The notes beneath the pieces were generated by a model, which was given only the letters and a program-made list of their open reading frames with translations, did no database searches and had not been told where the DNA came from. From Melampsora larici-populina 98AG31 (lineage: Eukaryota; Basidiomycota; Pucciniomycetes; Pucciniales; Melampsoraceae): a DNA stretch of 64,000 nucleotides. How positions within the stretch are numbered: the first letter of the stretch is position 1; each line of letters opens with the position of its first letter. Of the stretch, positions 46,401 through 57,890 are shown piece after piece. The stretch spans positions 404,777-468,776 of the forward strand of contig NW_006768794.1 in assembly GCF_000204055.1 (NCBI RefSeq). The letters are read 5' to 3'. Position numbers and translations under genes: made by a program.

Positions 46401-47342
46401 TCTCTGAACCGTCTTCTAATGACTTCAAAAATTGCTCTACTATCTTCGTATTACCCATGGATAACGCCATCTTCGCAATTTCTACTGAAATGTCTGTTAA
46501 ACAATTATTCAATATTAATTAGAATTAGATCTTCTCCCAATTAGATATTATAATTTGAAGAGAAGGTAGTATGTAAAGCCACTCAATACAGCGATAGCTC
46601 TCATTCTAAATTTATTTAGAAGAGCAAAGCGTTATAACCTTAACGTTTAAACGAGGGATTGCTTAATGCTATAGAGCTCGCATTCCAATCATTGGAAGAG
46701 CAAAGGACAACGTTGTTCATAAACAAATATCGTAAAATTACGTAGCTCTCATTCCATATACCAGAAGAGCAAAGGATAGACGAAAAAAGCTCTCATTCCA
46801 TTCCATGGAAGAGCTGTGGTACGAAGGAAAGACGTATTGAAAGCTCTCATTCCAACTCATGGAAGAGCTTCGGTACGAAGGAAGGTTGTATTGAAAAAGT
46901 TTTGGTAAAGACATATTGAAAAAGTTTTGGAATAACTTTGTGAGGTAATAGGAAAACGATACGATCTTGATGCCTCCAAGGTTTGTCTTTACTTACTTTG
47001 TTTCGTTTCTTTCACTTCTTCTACGGAAGATTCTGATTCGCTACTCTTGCCTTCGCTAAATTTCAGTTCCTCTTCTATATCGTCTTCTAATTGGTCTTCG
47101 TCTATTACGATGTCGTCATCTTGAACTGTGATGATTTTCTTAGTTGATTTGTTAATTCTGTTATTTGATTTCATTGACTTCTTCAATCTGATGTTGTCTA
47201 AGGCGTCTTCTCTTTCTATTCTAATTCGTTCTTCCTCTTCTGTTTCTATCTCGAAGCTTCTTTCTTCTTCTTCTGATGGAGGTGGAGTTGGTTCGGGTTC
47301 AAATTCCGGCTCTAAGTTCTTATTTCTCCTGCTTGACCTCAT
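43482..47342 (-). pseudogene. spliced gag and reverse transcriptase/RNase H of the retroelement
   Basis: Five exons, 47342-46997, 46493-46076, 46029-45806, 45744-45339 and 45195-43482, join in frame to 1,035 codons. This makes one gag-pol reading frame by splicing. Gag has an acidic N terminus (PEFEPEPTPPPSEEEE), a globular middle (KIVEQFLKSLEDG) and an Asn/Arg-rich tail. The polymerase has FDWEGAYRQI, then FRWVDGNLLIK where YVDD/WVDD is expected, so the second catalytic Asp is Gly. RNase H residues are present (VGDASTDYG, AWAETVAV, CLTDNTTTEG, SADNEADKLSRG). A TGA at 46251-46249 in exon 2 fits CGA to TGA. Both lesions predict an inactive copy. The start codon directly follows repeat A1. Confidence 0.82.
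46596..46869 (-). ncRNA. array of five hairpins in the first gag intron
   Basis: Copies at 46596-46625, 46675-46701, 46744-46770, 46788-46815 and 46842-46869, inside the intron 46494-46996. Each has AGCTCT-CAT-TTC..., a short loop, then ...GAA-GAGC, so the outer stem and inner stem are separated by a bulge. Inner stems differ but stay paired: TTCTAAA/TTTAGAA, TTCCAAT/ATTGGAA and TTCCAT/ATGGAA. Copies 4 and 5 also share a downstream GGTACGAAGGAA. Paired change across copies suggests selection or origin as a structured RNA. Function is unknown; packaging or splicing control are possibilities. Confidence 0.6.
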
Positions 47343-47649
47343 GGTTCGAAAAAAGGGGGCCTCTTACCCGCGGAAAGGACACTAGGAGAGTGAAGAAGGA
47401 TGGAGAGAGAGGAGGATGAAAGTTGAAAGGTGAAATTCAACTTACTACTCTGAGATCAGAAACGGTGGGAACCGAGATGACTCTCTCTCAACGTCTTCGT
47501 CCAGGGCAAGACTGATCAGTCATCAGACTGATGTCATCAGTTTCCCTGGATCGAGTCTATGGTGCCCATGACCTCTTCTTCACGTGAGGGTCTTTCCGGG
47601 GTGTGACATGGACGGGACTGATTCCTCGTTCCAACGTCACCAATCTAGA
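47343..47649 (-). repeat. split direct repeat A1
   Basis: 5' terminal repeat of the retroelement on the minus strand, ending one base before the gag start codon. It presumably holds the promoter and leader. Confidence 0.9.
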
Positions 47650-50600
47650 AGAAATGCGAGAGAAAGTGAGGGAATCATGCATTACACTGAAAGAACATAC
47701 CACATTTTATACTTTGGTTCGCAGGTGAAGTATAGAGCATAGAGAATACACAAAACGTAAAAGCAAGAAAGCGCACCCGCAAGTTCACACAATCAACGGG
47801 AAAAGCAAACAAAAGCAACAAACAACGATCAAGAGAATTTTTCAACGACCCACATCGATTAGGGGAATGTTCTGCGAAGATGTTTAGATGGCTGACTGAT
47901 AAAAGCAAAGACAGGCCTTCACAAAAACAATAGAAGAGCATGAAGCGATGAAAAGACAAACAATAATACTGCACCTACCCACATGAAGAGGGATCGTCGT
48001 GACACAGTTTTCAGAGGGGATGGATGGTGGATAAGCACACAAATGGAAAGTTAACTATTGAGGAACAATATCAAAAAGTAGAAAAGCAAACATGTCCACA
48101 TGACATGAAGCGAAGCAATCACAACGTAAAAAAGCAAACATGTCCACATGACATGAAGGAAGCAATCAAAACGTAGAAAAGCAAACATGTCCACATGATG
48201 TGAAGCGAAATGAAAAAAGTCTCAAGATAAAAGCATTAACAATCCCGCAAAAGACAAAAGTAATAATAAGATAAAAGCATTAACAATGCTGCATTTATGT
48301 AAGAGCAAAAAAAAGTATACATTTCGAGAGAAAGTACAATTGGGAACAACGTTAATAAGAGATGTAATTGAGGGAGGAACAAATGAACAAACAAATGGAA
48401 ACTCAAGACCAACAGTAGGAATCAAAGCCACGAGGACCAAGGACCGAGAATTGGTCATGCGAGTAGCTCCTAACTTTTTGTTTTTTAGATAACAGTAGAA
48501 TCATAAAGCTAACCTTCTGACGCCCACGTAGCAGAACAAGAGCCACATTCTACAGAGATAATAATGAGCCAACCAAAAAAAACCATCCCCTCCGCATTCC
48601 CTGAGTCTCATTGAATTTCTCAGTGATCCCCAAGTTCAGGTTGGGGGAGCGTCTGAAAGAACGCGTGCGCGCCCAGAGAATTCAAAAAGTAGGAGGGCGC
48701 GCCCAGAACTACGGTATTGGGTTCAACTGCTTACTTGGTTCAGAGCCAGGCTGTGGTTAGTATCACATGAACTCTCACAGTAAGGTCAAGCGCAAATGCC
48801 AAGACCACACCCTGTCAAAGTGGAATGAAGAAGCAATTGAATGGATCCCACCATCAAAATTCAGATTTTTCAGGTCCAGACAAGTTGGAAGAATTTGAAG
48901 GTTTGGCTTGTTGCTTGGAGGATCATTCACCCATTGGTCCTCATTTGGAAGAAGAAAGATTCTCCAATGACTTGATAAATTCCATGTTTGATTTAAAGTT
49001 GTTTTGACCTTCACACTTTCAGCAAGTAATGTCTAATGGTGCTAGTGCCTGCTACTACTAGTGCACCAGCGGTTGGTGCACCTGGAGCTTGGACCTCTGA
49101 TATTATAAGCTTTGATTAGTCTTATTTTGATTATTGTCAAGCTCATATCTAGGTAGTTAAGTTACACAAATAACAGCCTTTGCAAAAAGTTGTAGATAAA
49201 GACAAGAGATAAAATTTTCTTTGCTAAAACAACATGCCCAATGCGCCCAGTAGTACCTGGATGTGGTCCTGATTGGAAAAAAGGCCCTTTGGTGCACCTC
49301 TTGAAAAAGGGATGCACCCCCAGCCTGACTACAAGTTCAGCTTTCACCAGACAATCACACCTCAGGAATCATCAAGTGCAAAACCCTATTGAAGAGAGTT
49401 GTGGTGACCAGGTCCATGACTTTCTTCAATTGTGAGTCTTGTTTGCCATAGATTTGCTAGTTTGCATTGGGTTCCCCTCTTGATCACCACTCAGTAATAC
49501 TGCCCATCCTTTGTCACTTTTCCTTTCACTAGGAAATAGGTAGGCCTGCCCACTGACCCAAATGTGCTTAGACTGAACCTCACAGCACATCTCCCCAAGC
49601 GCTACCATGGTGTGATAAAATGCAGCTCTCATCATTTGGCTTCCAGAAACAGACATTACATTGATACACCATGTCCTTGTGGCAGTCGCCCGACGACGAG
49701 CGCACACAAACTCCCATTGAGGCACAAAGGCGACTCGTGTGCGCTTGTTGATGAGAAAACACCACACGGGCATGGTGATAGATAAGGAAGAAATATGGTG
49801 CTACACATGGAAATCAGACATTATACAAACAATTGCTTTGGCCCATTTTCATCACTTCCACCTGTGCAACACTTTCATTTGGGATCTGGAATGAGTGGGT
49901 ATATTTGCTTCTGGGTTTGATATGCATATATTAACCTTCTCTAGTATTGGATGATCTATTCTTTGTGATTCTGAACCTGAACACAAATGTCAGCATGATT
50001 TCACTCTTGTTATTTCATAGGCTACTCATTTTCTAAGACCCTTTCCAATGATTTTCCAATAAGTTGGTCTCCCACTGGTTTGGGGACTGGCACCACATCA
50101 GTCCAGTTAATGTCTTTGTAACATGGCATGATAGCAAAAACACTTTGGTGAATTTGATTGAAAAGTCTCCACAAAGAGGAAGACCAGTTTTAAGTTTCAA
50201 AATCAATACCTTTGATAAATTGATCCAGGAAGTTAGTAAGAGTCTGGTACTCGCATAGTATATATTGAGATGATACTTAAATACATCAGTTACTGAAAGC
50301 AGTATATGGATCAGGCTGTATGCATATAATTCTCACAACCAGATCAGTGACCAGAGCCAATAACAAACGTAATGGGCTAAAAATCAGCATTATTCAGCAT
50401 TAACTCAGAATCTTTGATTATTTGATGCATCAAATGCAATCATTTTTTCTGCAGAGAAATTACTTCATGGTGATAGTTTAAGCGGCTCTATTACAAGTGA
50501 AAAGCACTCCATCTTCAGGCACATAGGTCTTTGAATGCACCCTAACTTTCTTTTTTCATGCCATACTTTTAAGAACTCTACATAGTGTCACAAGAATAGC

Positions 50601-51712
50601 TCTTCAATTTCAAAGAAAAAGTACAACCCACCCAATACCTGAGGCTGATGCTGACTCTTTTTCTGGCCTTATCTTGATTCTGTTTGTACCCCATTCATAT
50701 ATATTCCCAAGTGAAAATACTTTGTGTTGGCAGTGTTATGACTCACAGACAGTGTCAGCCCTTGAGCTTTTGCAGAGCAAAATCCAAAAGTTCTTCCACA
50801 GTAAACACCAATAAAAGTAAGATAATATGTAATTAAAAATAACTAACTATCACATCTTCATGTCTAGCTTCAAAGACAAAAGAGTATCCTTCAACCTTTA
50901 TAATTATAGTCATACACCTTACATCTGAGTATCAAAGACAAACAGCTACATCTTCCCGTCTAGTTTCAAAGACAGAAAATGTCTTATTTTTAAAACTACA
51001 AAATAATAAACAAATATACAAATCCATAACTGAGATAATTTATACTAGAGAAAGAGTCATTCTGATACTTTGAGAGTGTTCCCCAAGCCTGCAACGGTAC
51101 ATACCAGTCCATTTCAGGCAAGGACGTGAAAGTTGCAGGAATATGGGGTGTCACAGTTTCCTAATTGAGGGACAGCTCATAATGAGGTCTGTGACAATTA
51201 GATTGAGGAAGAACAGAGGAAAATTTTCACTCCTCCTCCTGTACTAGTCTTCCTCACTCTCTCACCCCACAATATTCCTCCCAGCATCTGTTCTCTTGAT
51301 CTCTGTGGACTCTCAAGGGCTTCTTAGATCTTTTATCAATTTTTTATGCCCACCCGCCAGCCTGGTGCTGAGAAGCCTGTGTCTCCCAGAGTTCTGGTCT
51401 CACCCCTGAGGCAAGATCGGTGAAGGTTTTATGACCTAGAACCTTTCTTTTCCTCAGGGACCACCCTCACACCACACATAGTAAACCACAGCTCATAAGT
51501 TTAAATGAGTAAATGTCTACTGTGGTAGACCAGTCTCAGAAAGAGACTCAAAATTCTTAGTTACAAGCTTGCTTTGCAAATAGAAAGCCTATCACACATA
51601 GGATAACTAAAATTTAACTAGTCCATAATCTGAGTCCAAAGAGTCCTGAGTCTTACGCACTCAACTGAAATGGACAAGCCAGAGACACAGTAATTACCCC
51701 TTTCCCAAAGTG
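47650..51712. other. long spacer without a gene
   Basis: No convincing gene. From 47650 the sequence continues what was the upstream region of the gene at 40197-41358 before the retroelement inserted. A GC-rich patch with GCGCGCCC words lies at 48660-48705. From about 51060 the sequence looks like a decayed LTR or similar repeat into which the Copia element inserted. Confidence 0.35.
48075..48215. repeat. 47-48-bp tandem repeat
   Basis: AAGCAAACATGTCCACATGA recurs at 48084, 48132 and 48179, nearly three units. A separate 54-base direct repeat containing AAAAGCATTAACAAT follows at about 48228-48295. Confidence 0.7.
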
Positions 51713-51717
51713 TAAAA

Positions 51718-52583
51718 TATGAATGTCTTGGAATACGGATCTAGCAATGTGTGTGTGATAGAAGTTAGATAACAAGCTCCACGATCCTGTTCTTAAGGAC
51801 GTGACTGACCTAGCAATGTGTGTGTGATAGAAGTTAGATAACAAGCTCCACGATCCTGTTCTTAAGGACGTGACTGACCTATAATGGTTCAGGTTTAGTA
51901 TAAGTGGCAAAGTAATGATGAGGTAAGTATTTGATCTATGGACGAAAAGGTTTCTCTTCCCAAAGATTTATATATATTTACCTAGCAATGTGTGTGTGAT
52001 AGAAGTTAGATAACAAGCTCCACGATCCTGTTCTTAAGGACGTGACTGACCTACAACATAAGAAACATATAATGAAGAAGAATATGAAGCGTAAGTAAAA
52101 TTGAGAATAAAACAATATGAGTTAGTTTAGTACCTATAATGGTTCAGGTTTAGTATAAGTGGCAAAGTAATGATGAGGTAATTATTTGATCTATGGACAA
52201 AAAGCTAATAATGATAACATGTTAGATCAATCATGGTAAGTAGCTTTTATTGATAACAAAGATGAAATGGCCACGTACGTTTCTCTTCCCAAAGATGGGG
52301 GAAAGAGAAACACTACATGCTACTCGACACAGTCCTTAAGTAAAAAGAAAGAAAATGAAATAAAACGAAACAACAAAATAAAGCCGTCCGTGAATTAAAC
52401 CACGTGAACTCTAATCATCTCACGACTTCTACTACTCTAATCTAGCTTAGCTTGGGACTCTTTCTTGATTGTGTACGTTCGTGATCTCATGGTTAAAATT
52501 GATATAAACCATTACCTAATAACTGACATTTGACTTGGCTTATCTCCTATTATGTTATACTACGTCGATTGGATATTTCAACA
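51718..52583 (-). repeat. Copia 3' LTR
   Basis: Contains internal duplications: a 69-bp unit starting CTAGCAATGTGTGTGTGA at 51741 and 51810 with a third copy at 51982, and a second block starting CTATAATGGTTCAGG that occurs twice. The same arrangement is in the other LTR. Confidence 0.9.
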
Positions 52584-52590
52584 CCCCCCC
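52584..52590 (-). promoter_or_regulatory. polypurine tract of the Copia element
   Basis: On the minus strand GATTGAGGGGGGG lies directly before the 3' LTR start TGTTGAAA, the expected position for plus-strand DNA priming. Confidence 0.8.
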
Positions 52591-52614
52591 TCAATCGACA
52601 CAATTAAAATATCC

Positions 52615-55600
52615 TCATCCATCTATTTCTTTAACACCTATACGTCTCCTAAAATCATTGAAAGGCCCCGGGTGAAGTGGCTTAGTCAAAATATCTGCCA
52701 ACATGTCCTCCGAAGCACAATACACCAGTTTAATCACACCTTCCTTCACTTTCTCTCTCAACCAATGATGATGTATCTCAATAGCCTTTGTTCTCCCATG
52801 CATGACAGCATTTTCTGATATATCAATTGTACTTAAACTATCCGAATTTAATAAATAAGGGGTTTGTTGAGGCAGATCAATTGATGCGAGTAATCTAGAT
52901 AACCATATCATTTCATCCCCAGCCTCATTTGCCGCTCTGTATTCAGCCTCCGTTGAGGATTTCGCAACTGTCTGCTGCAATCTGCTTCGCCAGCTAATAG
53001 CGCCGTCACATAGCATAAAGATGTAGCCAGTGGTCGACCGTCTGGTACTTTTATCACCTGCCCAGTCCGAGTCAGCAAAATGCTCCGGCAAGGAAAAACC
53101 GTTGTTGCTTGAAATTGTTGGTAAAGCAGGCGGCGGAAGATTTCTTTGATAGTGTATGCAGTAATTTAGAGTCCCTTTTAAATACCTAAGAATGTGTTTA
53201 AAAGCTTCCCAATGTCGCAGCAATGGTTTCTCGAGATGTTGCGATAGACAGCCCACGGCATATGTGATATCAGGCCTGGTGCATTGAGACAGATACATCA
53301 AACTACCAACACCGCTTCTGTAAGGGAGATTCAATAAGCTAAACGACCTGGCTTCATCAGGTGTTGATTTTGTAAGTTTAGTGCCGCCCGGAAATGGGGT
53401 TGAAGCTGGCTTGGTGTCCATCATTCCAAAGCGTTCCAACAAAGACTTTGCCATAGCCTCTTGACCCAAGATATAATGATTCGGACCAGCTCGAGCAATT
53501 TGAATGCCTACAACACATGTAGAAATCCCCATGTCCTCCATCGGCCAAAAACCGCCGATTTCCTTCTTAAAAGCATCAATGTTGTTTCCAGTAATTGCCA
53601 AGTCATCAACGTGTAAATAAAACAAGCAGACATCATGGGATCTCCTCCTGATGTACACACATTCATCAGCAGGCGATTGTACGAAACCAGCCTTCAAACA
53701 TTTAGTCCTGAAATCGTCATTCCATTCTCTGGCTGACTGCTTTAAACCGTAAAGAGCTTGAAGCAATTCGCATACTAAATCTTGTCCGCTGATCACAATC
53801 TCATAACCTTCAGGTTGCTCCATATAAATCCTGTGTTTCAGTCCACTATTCAAGAAAGCGGCTATAGCATCCATCGAGTGTATAGGCAAGCCGTGATAAG
53901 TTGCAAAAGCGACGACAGTGCGAAAAGAAGCCGGCTTCCCCGTAGGTGCGAACGTTTCATCATAATCAACACCATGAGTTTGAGTGCACCCTTTTGCTAC
54001 AATTCGAGCCTTGTATTTGTTGATCGATCCATCAGGATTGAGTTTAACTTTGAAATGCCATTTACTCCCTATCACCGCTTGGTCAGACGGTCTCGGCACT
54101 AGACGCCATACCTTCCTGTCCTCCATATTCTTCATTTCTTTGCCGCAAGCGGCCTTCCATTGATCTTTGTCCGGCCCATTCATAGCTGATTTAAAATTGT
54201 GGGGTTCCTGAACTAAGCGAACAATCGATCCAACCGCGAACGCACACGGAAACGCATCATGCAAGTCAGTGAAAGCGCCCTCATCATCCCAATATGCATA
54301 GCTAGCGGATGGATTATATTTATCAACAGGCCTCCTTTCTCTTTCTGAACGTCGAGGGGGAGGTGTTGATATGGGTTGTGGTTGATCTTCGGTTTGCAAT
54401 ATAGGCTCGGGTTCTTGGTCGGTTAGAGGTAGGACAATAGGTTCAATTTCATCCTGGTGCATTCCTTCACCACCAGGTATAGGGACGTCGTCGCCTTGCA
54501 CCTCATTTTGAGGTTCAAGAACGGAAGGATCCGATAATAACAAGTTTTCTTCTTCATTAAATGATAAGTGAGATATATCATATGACTTTAATTTCTTGAA
54601 GGGAAAGACATTCTCCCGAAACACGACATCATGAGAAATAACTATTGAGTTTGTATCAAAAATAAATACTTCATAATTTAGGTTATGTTCAGTATGACCA
54701 AGTAATATAGCTTGTCGAGAAACTTGATTGAACTTTCCATGTCGAATTGCTTTTCTGATTAAAACATAGCACAAACACCCCAATGGTTTAACATGAGTCA
54801 CATCGGGCTGACGACCATACCATAATTGGAAAGGAGTGATCCCGTCTGGCAGAGATGAAGATATTGTTCTGTTCTTCAGGTATACCGCAGCCTTAATGGC
54901 ATATAGCCAAAATCGGATTGGAAGATTCGCCTCAAGCATCATTGCTCTAGCAGGCTCCGTAATAGTACGATTTGACCTTTCAGCCACCCCATTCTCTTCC
55001 GGCGTATAAGTTGCAGTTGTTCGTAGGTATATGCCCACCTCCTTACAGTACGGCACCATGGTATCATTGATGAACTCATAACCATTATCAAGAGTGATGG
55101 ATTTAATCTTAGAATTACACTGTCTTTTGACAAGAGAGATATATTGCTTAATCTTGACAAACACTGCATCAGCTGATTTTGTAGTCAAACCAACAACATG
55201 ACGAAATCTTGAGTAGTCGTCCGTGAACAACATGAAATATACACTGCCACACACAGCACTTGTTCGTATAATTCCGCTAAGATCAAGGTGAATATTTTCT
55301 AATAGATTGGAGCTGCGCACATGGATTTTGTTGTGAGGAATACGATGAGATTTTGACAGATCACAGGAATCACATGGAAGATTATTGGGAATAGCCGAGA
55401 CATTCAAATTCAACCCTTTCACACTTCCTTGCGACACCATCGATTTCAAGTATCGTATGTTGGGATGACCTAAACGCCGGTGTAAGTTCAGGACGTTTGA
55501 ATCAGTTGGTGACATGATAAGGTTTGCCTTGGGATTTGAATCAGGCGAAAACGGTCTCACATATGACCTCAACAGCTTGACATCATCGTTTAATACACCT

Positions 55601-57854
55601 TCGAAAGCTCGATTGTTGTCCTTAGTAATTTCAAAACGACCATCGGCCTTCTTAGCAACAAAGTTGAAGTCGTTCTTAAGTAATATGGTACCTCCAATCA
55701 AACTTCGTTTGAGATTGGGAATGTATAAGCAGTTATGTAAATCAAAGTTATGACCGTCTGGACCTATAAACTTCACGTCTCCTCGGCCATGAATTTTTAA
55801 AGTAGCATCACCTCCGGCCATATTAAGAAAATCGTTATCTTCTTCCATATCAACGTAGTTCATAAAGACATTACGTTCTTTGAACATATGATGAGACGCG
55901 GCAGTATCGATCAAAACTTCAATATCGCTTGGATGATTTCGCAACGACAACTTAGATAATGAATCGACTGAGACATGACTAGCCGACGCATTTAGTGAAT
56001 TAAAAGCATTCTCGAGTTGTTCCATAGTTGGCTCGTTGAAAGTGATAGCCGAAGCCGAAGAATTACCAAGGTCCTTGGGAGGCTCGCCGTTCCATTGACC
56101 AAGCCTGACGCGTTGTTCAATCCATTCACGCTGTAAGTGTTTGTTTCCCGGCTTCTTAAAACATTGATCTGGAGTATGATTGACGCCGACACATTTCTTC
56201 TTTGTACATTTCAAGCTAGATTTATGACGAGAATTTGAATGTGAAATTGCGCTAGCTTCCGCAGCATGATGCACCGTGGTATGATTTCTAGTAGAACCTC
56301 TAGTAAGCATAGATACAGCGTCCAACCTCTTCTTTAATTCAGATACGACTAGATCAAAATCTTTGACTCCGGAGATTGCTATTTCTTTGGCATCTTGAAA
56401 ATGATTATTGTTGAGAGATATTAATAGCTTTCGACCCAAATCTTCATCACTCATTTGACCACCTGCCGTCTTGTACTTGGTAACAGCATTTTGAAAATTT
56501 TGAATATGAGTCAAAAGTGGAACATTCTGAGCTTGAGTAATAAGGTTAAGCGCTCTTTCATATAACAATCGAAGCTCTTCAGATCTACTAGAATGGTAAT
56601 TAGTCACAGTTTTCCATAGTTTCGCCGGTAAGTCTTGAGTTTCAGGTCCGTTGTCAGTATAGATGGTTATCTTAGGCTCAAATCTAGCCCGATTAAGAGC
56701 ATCCACTATGGGTGCGTTAACGACGCGATTTAGCGTTACCATAACGCTAAAATCCAGACAGGTCCACTATGGACCTGTTTTAGACATGCGGTCCGTACGA
56801 CCGCGTCAAGTCTTGCAGTCCGCTTGTTCAAATCTACGAAAGCCTACGACTTGATTTATCGTAAACTTTTGGCGCATCCAAACGGTCAACAGCCATCCAA
56901 TGATCTATCTCCCATCCAGCTCTGCACTCACCACCTTCACTCAAAACCTTCCCTCTTCCCTCGAACCCTCAGCTTGTTGATAGTAGCTGTTTACTCCGGA
57001 TTTGCTAAAAAAAGCATCTTTGTTCAAAAGAAGTCATCTCGCGCGATCGATGTCACCAAGATCAAACAAGAGGTGAGAAAGCTCTTTGCTGATTGTCAAA
57101 ACCTGAAGGCATCAATTTGGTTCTTTCTGGTCACCAAGGTAGTCATCAGCATAGGCTGGGTGAGGTGTGGTAAGATACTTTAATTCGAGTCTCGACTTTG
57201 CCATAGCGTGTATAGTGTTCTAAGAACAGATTATCGTAGTTAAATCCTACGTTACATCATCCCATAGTGGATTTCATGCGGTTAACAACTTAGCTACAAC
57301 ACGCATGATTAAATTTTGCAATCAGGACCGCAAAATTTACGATAAAACACCCTCAACATAGTGGATGCTCTAACATCATCCATGTTGTTGAGCATCCAGT
57401 TTGTGATGCATGTGCGACTAACTTCATTGGTGAATTGGCTGTTTTCTAATTTGATTTCATCTGAGATTAAGTATTCGGATAAGAACACAGATTTTAAACC
57501 ACCGCGAATGAAGGATGACCATAGTGTATAGTTTTTGTCAGTCAATATTTTTGATGATCTTCCTAAAGATTGACCCAAAACCATTGCCTGATGTTGAGGA
57601 CTTGGTTCGCTAGGAATCATTGGTGCTGACATAGTAGTAATAGGATTGGGTTTAGGATCAAGTGATGGACTAGGATCTAAAATTGGATCTGATGATGAAT
57701 TTGGGTTGAGGGATGTTGGTGATGTTAATAGTTGTGATATAAGTCTGGTTGTCTGTTCTGCTTCGTCTTCGGAATTTTCCAATGTCTCAGATGAAGGTGC
57801 TAAGCTTGTTGATTGTGCGAAGAATGGATCCGGTTCTTGTTGGTCTTGACTCAT
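52615..57854 (-). pseudogene. Copia gag-pol, interrupted by a MITE
   Basis: Begins MSQDQQEPDPFF at 57854 and runs to the insertion at 57370; resumes at 56696 and continues to a stop at 52615. Removing the MITE and one TTA restores one frame of roughly 1,520 codons. Order of domains: gag; a Cys/His knuckle (CTKKKCVGVNHTPDQC); protease with DTAASHHM; integrase with HRRLGHPN, CDSC, then LDLSG, LDNGYEF and TPEENGVAERSN; reverse transcriptase with DAIAAFLNSGL and YLHVDDL; RNase H with HFADSDWAGDKSTRRS and SSTEAEYRA. All recognised catalytic motifs look intact. An ATG inside the MITE (56742) is in frame with the downstream part, so a 1,375-residue truncated protein is open. It would copy element RNA into DNA in cytoplasmic particles. 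Confidence 0.9.
56697..57370. mobile_element. 674-bp MITE, GAGCATCCAC family, inside Copia gag
   Basis: Ends GAGCATCCACTATGGG (left) and CATAGTGGATGCTC (right), with TAA on both sides (56694-56696 and 57371-57373). Internal copies of CCACTATGG and CCCATAGTGG lie near 56763 and 57260. It has the same termini and duplication as the 2.6-kb element at 14151-16750. No transposase. It inserted after the Copia element, because it splits an otherwise intact frame. Confidence 0.9.
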
Positions 57855-57882
57855 TTGATTATTGGATTGAAGATAAATCTCT

Positions 57883-57890
57883 CGCTACCA
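57883..57890 (-). promoter_or_regulatory. primer binding site of the Copia element
   Basis: The minus strand reads TGGTAGCGAGAGA directly after the 5' LTR. TGGTAGCG matches the 3' end of initiator tRNA-Met as used by Ty1/Copia elements. Confidence 0.75.

Larger units (their letters stand above)
41436..47649 (-). mobile_element. tyrosine-recombinase retroelement with split direct repeats (Ngaro/DIRS-like)
   Basis: Read on the minus strand the layout is A1 (47649-47343), gag-RT-RNaseH (47342-43482), tyrosine recombinase (43479-42481), B1 (42276-42021), A2 (42020-41714), B2 (about 41693-41438). This A-genes-B-A-B order is the split direct repeat design of Ngaro-type elements. The junctions share GA: left flank ...CAGATGA-ATCCATG, internal ...TCTAGA-ATCCATG, right ...TCTAGA-AGAAATG. 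This is consistent with integration by recombination without target duplication. A1 and A2 differ at one base of 307 and B1 and B2 at three bases over about 248, plus a 5-base indel. All four substitutions are CpG transitions, so insertion is recent. Confidence 0.88.

Noticed and set aside
46596..46869. Hairpin array as a CRISPR array or tRNA cluster
   Set aside because: Spacing is irregular, hairpins are short and lack tRNA arms; it sits in an intron of a retroelement.
47675..47974. 99-residue minus-strand frame with a hydrophobic start
   Set aside because: Flank of the retroelement insertion; no second exon and no family signal.
49426..49773. 115-residue minus-strand frame
   Set aside because: Cys/Arg-rich but without motif, introns or a recognisable relative; overlapped by equally long frames on the other strand.
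51741..52050. CRISPR-like repeated 69-bp units
   Set aside because: Units are directly adjacent or widely spaced within an LTR and repeat in the other LTR; this is LTR-internal duplication in a eukaryotic genome.
56697..56742. Start codon of the 1,375-residue Copia frame
   Set aside because: This ATG lies in the inserted MITE; the element's own start is at 57854.
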